Below are positions 1 through 6,382 of a DNA stretch of 6,384 nucleotides, in pieces. The notes below the pieces were generated by a model. It saw only the letters and a program-made list of their open reading frames with translations, made no database searches and was not told the DNA's origin. The DNA is from Planctomycetaceae bacterium (lineage in GTDB: Bacteria; Planctomycetota; Planctomycetia; Planctomycetales; Planctomycetaceae). Position numbers and translations under genes: made by a program. Numbering within the stretch: the stretch's first letter is position 1; each line of letters starts with the position of its first letter. The DNA is taken from the NCBI GenBank assembly GCA_041398785.1, contig JAWKUA010000057.1:1-6384 (forward strand), written 5' to 3'.

Positions 1-1128
1 TTGACGCAGCCATTTGCGGACTGCCGTCTCACTGACATCGCAGGCTTCCGCGATCGCGCAGTTGCTGAAGCGGGTCGCCAGGGAGCGCAGATCGTCATCC
101 GTCGGCCGAAAGAAGTTCGAGTCGGTTTTGATCTCGTACTGCATCGGTTGAGGATCGACGACCCAGCCGTGGCGATGCCGCTTCTGCACGGATTCCAGGA
201 GTTCCCGCAAACCGGGAAGCAACGGGATCTGCTGCAGTCGGCCATTCTTCTGTGACGGCGGCACAACGATCGTGGCGTGCTGACCGCTGCGGGCCGGCCA
301 CACCGGATGAATGTGCCGTTCGTCGTCCCACGAGAAGTCCATGAGGTCGCCGATGCGAAACGCCGACTCCCACAGGACACGCAAGGCGAAGATCCATGAC
401 GGTGCGGATTCCTTTCCGACGACGTCAGGAACGGCTTCGAGCATCCGTTCGAACTCTTCGCCGGTGACCGGACGACCCTTCATGACGTCGTCCACGTCGA
501 GCTTCTCGACGGCCGGGATACTGTCGATCCAGCCGCGTTTGGCACAGTGACGGACGAAGGCCATGACGGCACTCATCATGCTGTTGACCGTGTTCGGTGA
601 ACGAAAGTCATAGATACTTTCGTCACCGGCCAGCAGCCGGTCCTGCAGATACTCCAGCATCTCCAGCGTCATGACTTCGCGGACGGCCAGTCCTTCCGGC
701 AAACCGCGATCCTGGCGATCGCCTTCGAAGATCCGTTCGGCGATGTTGATGCGGGACATCGCATCCGTGAGCGATCGTCCGCGCACCCGCATGCTCTTGT
801 GACGCCGATAGCGGTCACAGCAATCCTGCCACGACTGCGGCGTGCCCTCATCCGACGATGCAGGCACTCTTGAATCCGCCGCGAGCGTGGATTCCAGCGT
901 CGCCGTGATCGCGCCGCCGGAGGCGACGTACTGCCCGTTCAGTAACCGCTCGCGGCATTCCCGCAAAACACTGCGTGCTTCACGACGATCCCGCGTGCCG
1001 CAGTTGCGGCGAATGCGTTTGTGCTGAATGGGACAGTAGAACTTCAAAACATAACCGTTCTTGTCAGAGCGGCGCAAAGGACGGTTGGGATACAACTGCA
1101 CGTTGCCGATTTCGGGTCGCCTCGGCAT
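1..1128 (-). CDS. Tyrosine recombinase (phage-type integrase), 3' end cut by window edge
   Basis: Site-specific recombinase expected to cut and rejoin DNA at attachment sites. I translated 376 uninterrupted codons from ATG 1128 to the edge; the frame is still open. Residues 1-45 form a basic arm (GYVLKFYCPIQHKRIRRNC). About 95-210 looks like the helical core-binding domain (SPNTVNSMMSAVMAFVRH from residue 177). The catalytic domain starts near 216, with the first catalytic Arg at 258 (ESAFRIGDLMDFSW) and the probable beta-hairpin Lys at 294 (SQKNGRLQQIP). Residues 358-374 (AIAEACDVSETAVRKWL) read as a helix-turn-helix, placed before the HxxR and Tyr motifs, which must lie beyond the window. 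The start is chosen from AAGGAG six bases upstream. It begins inside the preceding small HTH gene, which suggests coupled expression. Family is clear; activity cannot be judged without the missing end. Confidence 0.93.
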   Translation of the reverse strand, partial: MPRRPEIGNVQLYPNRPLRRSDKNGYVLKFYCPIQHKRIRRNCGTRDRREARSVLRECRERLLNGQYVASGGAITATLESTLAADSRVPASSDEGTPQSWQDCCDRYRRHKSMRVRGRSLTDAMSRINIAERIFEGDRQDRGLPEGLAVREVMTLEMLEYLQDRLLAGDESIYDFRSPNTVNSMMSAVMAFVRHCAKRGWIDSIPAVEKLDVDDVMKGRPVTGEEFERMLEAVPDVVGKESAPSWIFALRVLWESAFRIGDLMDFSWDDERHIHPVWPARSGQHATIVVPPSQKNGRLQQIPLLPGLRELLESVQKRHRHGWVVDPQPMQYEIKTDSNFFRPTDDDLRSLATRFSNCAIAEACDVSETAVRKWLRQ

Positions 1129-1360
1129 GAGGTTCTCCTTTCTGTTGCGTACATGGTTGTTTCCTTTCCGCGTTCCTTGAGAGATGCTCGATGAGATCCT
1201 GCCCCGTCACCCAACGCGAGTGACCGATGACTGTGTAAGGCAGGCCATCGTCCAGCATTCTATCCCAGAACTTCTGAGAAATCCCCAGCCGCTGCAGAAC
1301 GGAATGCTTGCTGTAGGCTTCGTGGACGCTGATGACGCCGGCATTGCGATTGTCTTTCAT
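1064..1360 (-). CDS. Small winged-HTH DNA-binding protein (excisionase-like)
   Basis: A 98-residue protein. Residues about 9-36 (VISVHEAYSKHS then LQRLGISQKFWDRMLDDG) resemble a helix-turn-helix of the HTH_17/excisionase type. Residues 40-51 (LPYTVIGHSRWV) form the expected wing, followed by the helix QDLIEHL. The rest, from about residue 61, is polar and has no recognised domain. The start ATG 1360 overlaps the stop of the upstream HTH gene as ATGA, and AAGGTG lies five bases upstream, so translational coupling is likely. Its 3' end overlaps the integrase by 65 bases in another frame, which is long for a normal overlap; a frameshift in the tail is possible. By position it is a candidate recombination directionality factor or a regulator of the integrase. 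That role is inferred. Confidence 0.75.
   Translation of the reverse strand: MKDNRNAGVISVHEAYSKHSVLQRLGISQKFWDRMLDDGLPYTVIGHSRWVTGQDLIEHLSRNAERKQPCTQQKGEPHAEATRNRQRAVVSQPSFAPL
1135..1140 (-). promoter_or_regulatory. Ribosome binding site of the integrase
   Basis: On the minus strand AAGGAG lies six bases before ATG 1128. This is the best Shine-Dalgarno match in the window and fixes the integrase start. It lies within the coding sequence of the upstream HTH gene, so ribosomes finishing that gene pass over it. Confidence 0.75.
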
Positions 1361-1665
1361 GGTGACACCTTGTCTGAGTTTGTGAGGAAGCCGGGGTTCG
1401 TGAGGTGAAGTTCGGTTGCTGGTGGTTGTTCGGGGCAGCCTTGTTGGATCCAGTTCTGGAGTTCGGCGAGGTTCCAGCGGGTGAGGTGGTGGCCGAGTTT
1501 GATGGGGGCGGGCATGCGGCCGGTGTCGGTAAGGCGCTGGACGTGGCGGCTGGAACAGGACAGCAGCTCGGCGACTTCGGTGATTGCGATCAGACGAATG
1601 GACGCGTCGATGACGGACGGTTCGTCGACGGCGTTCGTTGGTTCGGGTGGTGGAGTGTCGGTCAT
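1357..1665 (-). CDS. AlpA-like / HTH_17 winged-helix regulator (putative excisionase)
   Basis: A 102-residue protein with a proline- and acid-rich first 20 residues, then a clear MerR-like helix-turn-helix at about 25-45 (LIAITEVAELLSCSSRHVQR). The wing at 50-64 includes MPAPIKLGHHLTRW, and a short helix follows (AELQNWIQQGCP). This arrangement is characteristic of AlpA/HTH_17 proteins, which commonly sit next to phage-type integrases and act as excisionases or as activators of integrase genes. No good Shine-Dalgarno sequence is visible before ATG 1665. The gene starts 36 bases after the coupling ATPase stop and ends in an ATGA overlap with the second HTH gene, so ATPase, both HTH genes and the integrase are probably co-transcribed. 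The exact regulatory role is inferred from context. Confidence 0.85.
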   Translation of the reverse strand: MTDTPPPEPTNAVDEPSVIDASIRLIAITEVAELLSCSSRHVQRLTDTGRMPAPIKLGHHLTRWNLAELQNWIQQGCPEQPPATELHLTNPGFLTNSDKVSP

Positions 1666-1700
1666 GGTGAAAGTCCGGCGTGGGGACGATCGAAAGTGCT

Positions 1701-3386
1701 TCAGCCTGGCAGGCGGAAGGATTGCCGGCAGTCGGGGCAGACGGCTTTGTGGCCTCGGTCCGCGGCGGACCAGTCGGAATCGGAGTCGCAGTGCGGGCAG
1801 GAAACGGTCAGCGTGTCTGGATCATCCGGTTCTTCGTCGGGCAGCGATGAGCTGCGGGCGAAGTCCTGACTGAACGTGGCCAGCAGGAAGTTCTCGCCGG
1901 AGGTATCGAACCGCCGGCCTCCCTGAAACACGTAGGCCGACACCTGCCAGTTCCACTGCGGACCGCCGGTCGCCAGACGCGTGAATTCGATCGGATCAAC
2001 GCGTTGCTTGAGCACTCGCTGGGCTCCGACGTTGTCGGTGTGGCTGGCCCATTCGCCGAGCTTCGACGACGTGCCCGTGCTGATGTTGGCTCCGTGCCAG
2101 ACCCATTCCTTGCCGATCAGTTCCGACGCCCATGTGTTGGTGGTGGGCGACGTGTTCATCTGAAAGATCTTCGTGTTGAGATTTCCCGTCAGCGAATCGA
2201 TGGCGACCTTCGCCTGATGCGGATGCTGCGACGACAGGGCGTGGTAATACGTGTCGAGGTTTTGCGTCAGGTACACCGTCGCACAGCGGAAGCCTCGGGC
2301 GACGGTGGCGAAGGCAGTGTCGGTTTTCAGCAGCGTGAGCTGAGCTTCATCCGCCCACAGGAACACGGGACGGCTGCTGTCGGTGATGCGGCGTTGCGTC
2401 ACCGTCAGTTGAAACAGGTACTTCCAGATCGACGCCGCCAGCACTCCGACGGTTTGATATTCCAGCACGGGCAGATCGACGACGATGATCTTTCCGTTCA
2501 GACAATCCAGCGGCGATACATCGGTGCCGGTCGTGAACAGTTCCCGCAGCGAACCGGTCAGGAAATAATCGGCGAGCGACAGAAACGTGATGGCCACACT
2601 TTGCCGTGTGTCGTGCGGCAGGTTGGGCCACGTCACGCACCAGAACTCGGTCGCGTGATTCACGTCGTGCCGTTCCATGTCCGTCGCCGCGCGTTCCATC
2701 GCGAGACTGATGACGTCGCAGCAGTACGACGTCGAATGCCATGCCTTCGACGCTTCCAGAATCTCCCGCTGACGTTCGGTGAGCTGCTCCTGCTGTTCTT
2801 CGAGCGGTTCCCAGGCCTCGACCTGATCGGGATTCGTGGGAGCCGACAGGACAAGCTTCTGAAGGTCGCTCATCGAGACATAGTCATTCGCCAGCTTGAG
2901 CAGCGTGAAGCCGTTCCGCAGCAGCATTCGCACGGAGTTCGTCCAGAACGGATCGGACGACGACTTGCCGCCGTCCTTCTCCTGACTCTGCAGGATGGTC
3001 TCGACCAGCGACACCAGGTTGAACACCAGACCTCCGCCGCCGGCGTGCTGGCTTTGGTAATCGAGAAAGTTGAAGCACAGCTTGTTGTCCGTGCGGTCGC
3101 TGAAGACGATCAAATCGTGTTCGCGGCCGGCGTCGATGGCGTAGCGTTTCCACAGGTCGCAGTCGTCCGGTTTGGCGGTCAGCACCAGTCCGCCGAAGCG
3201 GGACGGATGCCGCAGAAACGAACGCGCGTGAGATCACCGCTGCCGCTCGTCTTGCCAAGAACCAGTGGCACCGAAGACGGCACAGCCCGCAAAGGCGTCA
3301 CGCAGCGTCCAGGATTCGCAGGGCCGGCCGCCGTCTTCCGCCCAGTGCAGCAATGCTGCGTCGAGATCGACTGGCTGGTAAGTCAT
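1701..3386 (-). pseudogene. VirD4/TraD-like type IV coupling ATPase, Walker A broken by a compensated double frameshift
   Basis: Family role: hexameric ATPase that feeds DNA into a conjugation channel. Starting at ATG 3386 (GGGAG eight bases upstream), 50 codons end at TGA 3236-3234; the same frame then stays open to 1701. Relative to the expected GATGSGKT, the text GGTTCTTGGCAAG has one extra T (plus-strand A near 3257-3258), giving GATGSWQDE. One base seems missing near 3218-3231, after which SFLRHPSRFGGLVLTAKPDD resumes. The continuous part from GTG 3185 has 494 residues. In full-length numbering (561) Walker B PVFLWADEAQ has DE at 346-347, a TQN motif lies at 374-376, and a zinc ribbon has Cys 530, 533, 550 and 553. 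Only about 38 residues precede the P-loop and no membrane helix is present, unlike classical VirD4. As written it cannot make a working ATPase; assembly error is a serious alternative. Confidence 0.82.
1757..1771. repeat. Second copy of the 15-base palindromic core GGTCCGCGGCGGACC
   Basis: Identical to positions 3425-3439 in the intergenic hairpin. Here it lies in coding sequence, in the zinc-ribbon part of the ATPase (around SAADR). The inner 11 bases, TCCGCGGCGGA, also occur at 4917-4927. Copies in GC-rich coding DNA may be chance; three in 3.2 kb are worth recording. Confidence 0.55.
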
Positions 3387-3394
3387 GTGAAATA

Positions 3395-3399
3395 CTCCC
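3395..3399 (-). promoter_or_regulatory. Ribosome binding site of the coupling ATPase
   Basis: GGGAG on the minus strand, eight bases before ATG 3386. It supports 3386 as the original start of the ATPase gene, ahead of the frameshifted P-loop, and argues against the downstream GTG 3185 as the native start. Confidence 0.6.
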
Positions 3400-3420
3400 G
3401 AAATTCAGTGAGATAAGATG

Positions 3421-3443
3421 CAGCGGTCCGCGGCGGACCGCTG
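3421..3443. repeat. Perfect 10-bp inverted repeat (hairpin) between basic-protein and ATPase genes
   Basis: CAGCGGTCCG, a three-base CGG loop, then CGGACCGCTG: a perfect GC-rich stem. It lies 31 bases after the stop of the basic-protein gene and 34 bases before the ATPase start. Read on the minus strand the hairpin is followed by GCATCTTATCT, which has only scattered Ts, so it is at best a weak intrinsic terminator. It could also be an attenuator, an mRNA-stabilising processing hairpin or a protein site. Its 15-base core recurs inside the ATPase gene. Confidence 0.7.
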
Positions 3444-3474
3444 TCGTTGTGAATGCGCCGCAACGCACGGATCG

Positions 3475-4146
3475 TCAGCGTGAGCGAGTCGACTGCACCT
3501 GGCGTTGTCGCTGCACCTGCTGTTGTTTCTGAGCTTGCACGGGAGCCGCTTTGGCGACGCGGCTGGCCACCGATGGTTTCGGTGCCTGAGCGGCTTTCGT
3601 CTGAGTGGCTTTCGCGACCGATCCGCGAGTCGCACTGATGCGTTGCGACGTGGGCGAAATCGAGTTGCGTGAGGCTCGCAGGCGTTCGAGGTTGATCTGA
3701 TTCGGTGCGATGGGTTGTTTGGCGGTATGTGGTTTCGTGGTCGGCGGTTTGGTGGCCGGCTTCCTGGCGGCGACGCTCGGTTTGTGAGTGACTCCGGCCG
3801 ACCGCAGTGTCTTCCCGGCGGCGACGGCCTGTCGCCTGTCACCGGCGGAGAGTTTGCCGGCGACTGACGGCTTCGGTGCCGCCTGCCGAACCGCGGGCCG
3901 TGACGGTTGAGCGACGGTTCGCTGCTGCGTCGCCGCCGGTTTTCGGATGGCATTGCCGACAGCGGCCATCGACTTTGCAGCGACCTTCTTCGTTGCGGCA
4001 GCCGCCTGTCTGACGGCCGGTTGCTTCACCGCGTTGCGGACGACCGAACCGGTCTTCACGGCCGCCTTCTTCGTGGCGGACACGGCTTGTTTCAGAACGG
4101 ATTGCCGCGGTGCCTGCTGCGGCACCTGTTGTCGTTGTCGGGACAT
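3475..4146 (-). CDS. Highly basic, low-complexity Ala/Lys/Arg/Gln-rich protein (histone H1-like)
   Basis: A 223-residue protein dominated by Ala, Lys, Arg, Gln, Pro, Ser, Thr and Val, with very few acidic residues, hence strongly positive. There is no signal peptide or membrane segment. Residues 21-47 and 48-74 look like a tandem duplication: both carry ATKK, then K, V, NA and a P at matching places (about 13 of 27 identical). The middle (about 124-143) is Lys/Pro/Thr-rich (RKPATKPPTTKPHTAK), like histone H1 tails. The C-terminus is Gln/Arg-rich (QKQQQVQRQRQVQ). Such composition suggests nucleic-acid binding or compaction. Its place just upstream of a DNA-transfer ATPase suggests a DNA-associated role, but composition alone cannot prove it. 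No clear Shine-Dalgarno sequence precedes ATG 4146. The coding frame is supported by its length and its position between co-oriented genes. Confidence 0.68.
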   Translation of the reverse strand: MSRQRQQVPQQAPRQSVLKQAVSATKKAAVKTGSVVRNAVKQPAVRQAAAATKKVAAKSMAAVGNAIRKPAATQQRTVAQPSRPAVRQAAPKPSVAGKLSAGDRRQAVAAGKTLRSAGVTHKPSVAARKPATKPPTTKPHTAKQPIAPNQINLERLRASRNSISPTSQRISATRGSVAKATQTKAAQAPKPSVASRVAKAAPVQAQKQQQVQRQRQVQSTRSR

Positions 4147-4205
4147 GATTGTGGCTTTGCAGAAAGAGGAAGGAGTGAATCAGAAGACGGCGTGCGGTTG
4201 GCGAG

Positions 4206-4826
4206 TCACAGTTCGTCTTCATCGTGTTCCGGAAGACCGAGGCGGTCGCGCATTTCGGCCAGCAGCTCAGCGGCCTTGCGACCGTGCGGCAGATCGGAAA
4301 ACTCCGTGGCCGCCTGTTCGTAATACTGCAGTGCCAGATCGACGAGTTCCTTCTTCTCGTACCAGCGAGCCCGGTTCAGCGCTGCCTGAGCCTTCGCTTC
4401 CCGCTGTTCGTCCGTGTCGGCGGGTTTCGCGGCGGCTTCTTCGCTCCGCCGGTCCACAGGTTCGAACGTGATGCGTTCGACGGCTTCCTGATTCATGCCC
4501 CGCAGCCGGTCGCCGGGAGCGTCAATGCCGGGAGCCGCGGCGTACAGGTTGCCGCTGCCGTCCATGGCCATCCGCATTCGCAGCTCACTTTTTTGCATCC
4601 GGGCGTTGAAGATTCCCGACCGCGGCACGTTGCCCAGCACGCGAATCTTTCTCAGCACAATGCACCAGCCGTTGACGTGATCGCTGTCGTCGACGTGGAA
4701 GTGACCTTCGTACCATGCCGTCGCCACGCGGCGTCCTTCACCGTGGCCCAATGCCAGCACCGCCTGACACAGATTGCTGTCGGGGTCTTCCTGAACAAAT
4801 CCATCGCCACTCCACCTCGTCGCCAA
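4206..4826 (-). CDS. Hypothetical protein with TPR-like C-terminus; true start unclear
   Basis: I do not recognise the family. From TTG 4826 it has 206 residues. The N-terminal 110 residues are mixed alpha/beta in character (RWSGDGFVQEDPDSN, then ATAWYEGHFHVDD and NGWCIVLRKIRV). Residues 111-143 form a charged linker. Residues about 145-195 (AKAQAALNRARWYEKKE, then LALQYYEQAATEF) look like one or two TPR-type helical hairpins, usually used for protein contacts. The end is acidic (EHDEDEL). The same frame continues upstream to 4928 with protein-like text (DAFASYVRDKTQ, RRKRFYGGCGIA), but contains no ATG, GTG, TTG or CTG there. The TTG is therefore a fallback: GGAGG lies 13 bases before it, too far for a good site. 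Real sequence probably begins upstream of 4826 and has lost its start through an indel. The basic-protein gene starts 59 bases downstream. Confidence 0.6.
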   Translation of the reverse strand: MATRWSGDGFVQEDPDSNLCQAVLALGHGEGRRVATAWYEGHFHVDDSDHVNGWCIVLRKIRVLGNVPRSGIFNARMQKSELRMRMAMDGSGNLYAAAPGIDAPGDRLRGMNQEAVERITFEPVDRRSEEAAAKPADTDEQREAKAQAALNRARWYEKKELVDLALQYYEQAATEFSDLPHGRKAAELLAEMRDRLGLPEHDEDEL

Positions 4827-4972
4827 CGCTATTCCGCAGCCTCCGTAAAACCGCTTGCGACGCTGCGTTTTGTCGCGAACATAGGATGCGAAGGCATCGC
4901 GTGACGTGTCGACAGTTCCGCGGCGGATTCACGGGCGTACCGTGGAGCTTCTCACCGCGACTGGTGGCGTGC
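4827..4972 (-). other. Gap with coding-like sequence in changing frames (disrupted gene junction)
   Basis: No intact gene fits here, yet it does not look like spacer. On the minus strand, codons with mostly G or C third bases appear first in the frame of the downstream hypothetical gene (5072 to TGA 4931-4929). A short run in another frame follows (EKLHGTPVNPPRN, about 4953-4915, including GTG 4932). Then the first frame returns from about 4925 into the hypothetical gene. The pattern fits one or more single-base indels at the junction of two genes. A GTG start at 4932 followed by a frame change is one possible original start of the hypothetical gene. No terminator or promoter is evident. Confidence 0.45.
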
Positions 4973-6370
4973 TCAGTGGCGGACCGCAGTTCGCACGTCG
5001 TAGCGAGGACCGGTCGTAAAACTTTCCCGTGAGAATCGTCTGGTTGTTGCGATCCGGCTTGAGCGGCCACCCGAACGAAACTGCGGCTTGAATTCACCTT
5101 GCGGATCAGTCTGCTGGCCGACCGAGTCATAGATCACGAACCTCGCCGGAGTTTCGGCGTGAGCAATCAACAGCCGCAGATAGTTCGCTTCCGGCCGGAC
5201 TTCGAGAACAGTGATCCGAATCGGCAGCGTCACGTCCGCCGTTGATCGTGCAGTCATGCTGCCCTCACGACCCTGTTGCAGCAGTCCCCAGCCGTTGGCC
5301 GGAGTGACGTCCCGGTTCGCTTGATCGCTCGACGAGGACTTCCGGTTGTCAGTGTTCGCCGTAGCGTCAGACGTTGCAGTGCCTGAACTGCCGCCTGCGT
5401 TGTTTGCTTTGTCTCGCTGCGTTGCCGGCTGGAGCGGTGACTGCTGAGCGGAACTTTCTGCTGCCGGCCGCGCGGGTTGAGTCGGTCGAGGTGCCGGAAC
5501 GGAGACTCCCCGGTACACCAGATCGAACGTTTCGTCGTTGTTCGCATAGCCCGTGAGCCGTCCGTTTTCGCAGCGCAGGTACACATTGTCCTGCGTGGTC
5601 AGGTTCTGATTCAGGCACCACCGCGGGCCGTCGCGATCACTGATATCGACCAGGCCCGACTCCTTCTTTTGCAGCCTGATCGGATGGGCTTTTCCGGCGA
5701 AGATCAGGCCGGAAAACGGCACGCGGTACTTGGGCTCATCGAGCGATTGAAACCAGACAGTGAAGCGGCCCCCGAGATCCGCCGGTCCGACTTCCAGCCG
5801 CAGCGGATGACGATACCAGTCCTTGTATTGCGAATGTCCTTCATAGGTGCCGGCATGAAAGGTCGAATCGACGACGCGAATCCGTCCGTAGCCTTCGTTC
5901 GTATGCGTGGCATCCTCGAAGGGGCTGCCAGCGCCGCCACCGCCGGAGTCCGTTCGTGTCTGGTCGTCGGGACTCGTTCGGTTCGTCGTCGGCACGGGAT
6001 ATTCCGGGGGACGCGGCGTGGTGACGATGACAGTTCCCGGCCCGGGGTAGCCGCCAGACGACGGCCGTCGCCGACCGGAACCTCCCCACTGCAGAAACAG
6101 AAACACGGCAATTGCCAGTCCGATCATCAGCGGCTTCCGGGTAACGATTTCCTTCCACAGTTCGTTCGCCAGTTGCGGCGGAGCAGCCTGCTCGGCCGGT
6201 GCCGCCTTGCGTGTCCGCTTTGCTTTCGGTTTTGCCACCGGCAGTTCATCCGGCAGCTCATCCGGCCGTTCATCCGACGGCGCGTCCGGTTGGCGAACCA
6301 CTTTGTTCGCAGGATTGCGTTTCCCGGCACCTTGTCGTTTCCCGCTCGGTTGTCGTTTTGCATCAGTCAT
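4973..6370 (-). CDS. Membrane-anchored protein with outer beta-rich region, function unknown; 3' end probably frameshifted
   Basis: A 465-residue protein. Residues 1-79 form a charged, Pro/Lys/Arg-rich cytoplasmic tail with a PDELPDEL repeat. About 80-96 (PLMIGLAIAVFLFLQW) is a single transmembrane helix. Then come a Gly/Pro-rich stretch (97-155), a probable beta-rich domain at about 160-290 with two Cys (252 and 267), a low-complexity Ser/Ala/Thr/Asn linker (about 293-378), and a second probable beta-rich domain from 380 (TLPIRITVLEVRPEANYLRL). By topology most of it lies outside the inner membrane. From about residue 432 the frame looks wrong: the tail is rich in Arg/Ser/Thr with poorer third-base GC, whereas the neighbouring frame reads WPLKPDRNNQTILTGKFYDR. 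A missing base near 5066-5078 would extend the protein to TGA 4931. AAGGAA six bases upstream supports ATG 6370. An envelope or transfer-apparatus role is only a guess from context. Confidence 0.72.
   Translation of the reverse strand: MTDAKRQPSGKRQGAGKRNPANKVVRQPDAPSDERPDELPDELPVAKPKAKRTRKAAPAEQAAPPQLANELWKEIVTRKPLMIGLAIAVFLFLQWGGSGRRRPSSGGYPGPGTVIVTTPRPPEYPVPTTNRTSPDDQTRTDSGGGGAGSPFEDATHTNEGYGRIRVVDSTFHAGTYEGHSQYKDWYRHPLRLEVGPADLGGRFTVWFQSLDEPKYRVPFSGLIFAGKAHPIRLQKKESGLVDISDRDGPRWCLNQNLTTQDNVYLRCENGRLTGYANNDETFDLVYRGVSVPAPRPTQPARPAAESSAQQSPLQPATQRDKANNAGGSSGTATSDATANTDNRKSSSSDQANRDVTPANGWGLLQQGREGSMTARSTADVTLPIRITVLEVRPEANYLRLLIAHAETPARFVIYDSVGQQTDPQGEFKPQFRSGGRSSRIATTRRFSRESFTTGPRYDVRTAVRH
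6244..6279. repeat. Three imperfect 12-base tandem repeats in coding sequence
   Basis: GTTCATCCGGCA, GCTCATCCGGCC and GTTCATCCGACG follow one another and encode, on the minus strand, the repeated Pro-Asp-Glu-Leu/Arg units (DERPDELPDELP) at residues 33-44 of the membrane-anchored protein's cytoplasmic tail. The 12-base period keeps the frame, so copy-number changes would only lengthen or shorten the tail. Confidence 0.75.
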
Positions 6371-6376
6371 GCTGGT

Positions 6377-6382
6377 TTCCTT
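6377..6382 (-). promoter_or_regulatory. Ribosome binding site of the membrane-anchored protein
   Basis: AAGGAA on the minus strand, six bases before ATG 6370; it supports this as the start. The window ends just upstream, so any promoter is out of view. Confidence 0.6.

Noticed and set aside
1405..1873. Plus-strand open frames of 130 and 154 codons
   Set aside because: They lie opposite the AlpA-like gene and the ATPase 3' end and give low-complexity Gly/Ser/Arg products, typical of shadow frames.
3218..3270. Programmed ribosomal frameshifting to restore the Walker A motif
   Set aside because: Two separate events (+1 then -1) would be needed within about 40 bases, and UCU UGG is not a recognised slippery site. 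Mutation or assembly error is simpler.
2004..3416. A 470-codon open frame on the plus strand opposite the ATPase gene
   Set aside because: It is antisense to a gene with clear ATPase motifs. Its Arg/Gln/His-rich product has no recognisable domain, and long antisense frames are common in GC-rich coding DNA.
3421..3443. Strong intrinsic terminator after the basic-protein gene
   Set aside because: The stem is strong but no T-run follows on the minus strand, and only scattered Ts on the plus strand. It is recorded as a hairpin only.
3405..3953. A 182-codon Arg/Pro/Ser-rich minus-strand frame overlapping the basic-protein gene
   Set aside because: It is a shifted shadow of the Ala/Lys-rich frame and runs through the intergenic hairpin; the 4146-3475 frame is longer and fits the gene spacing.
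4224..4904. A 226-codon plus-strand open frame opposite the TPR-like gene
   Set aside because: It is antisense to a better-supported minus-strand frame, with no ribosome binding site or domain seen, and every other gene is on the minus strand.
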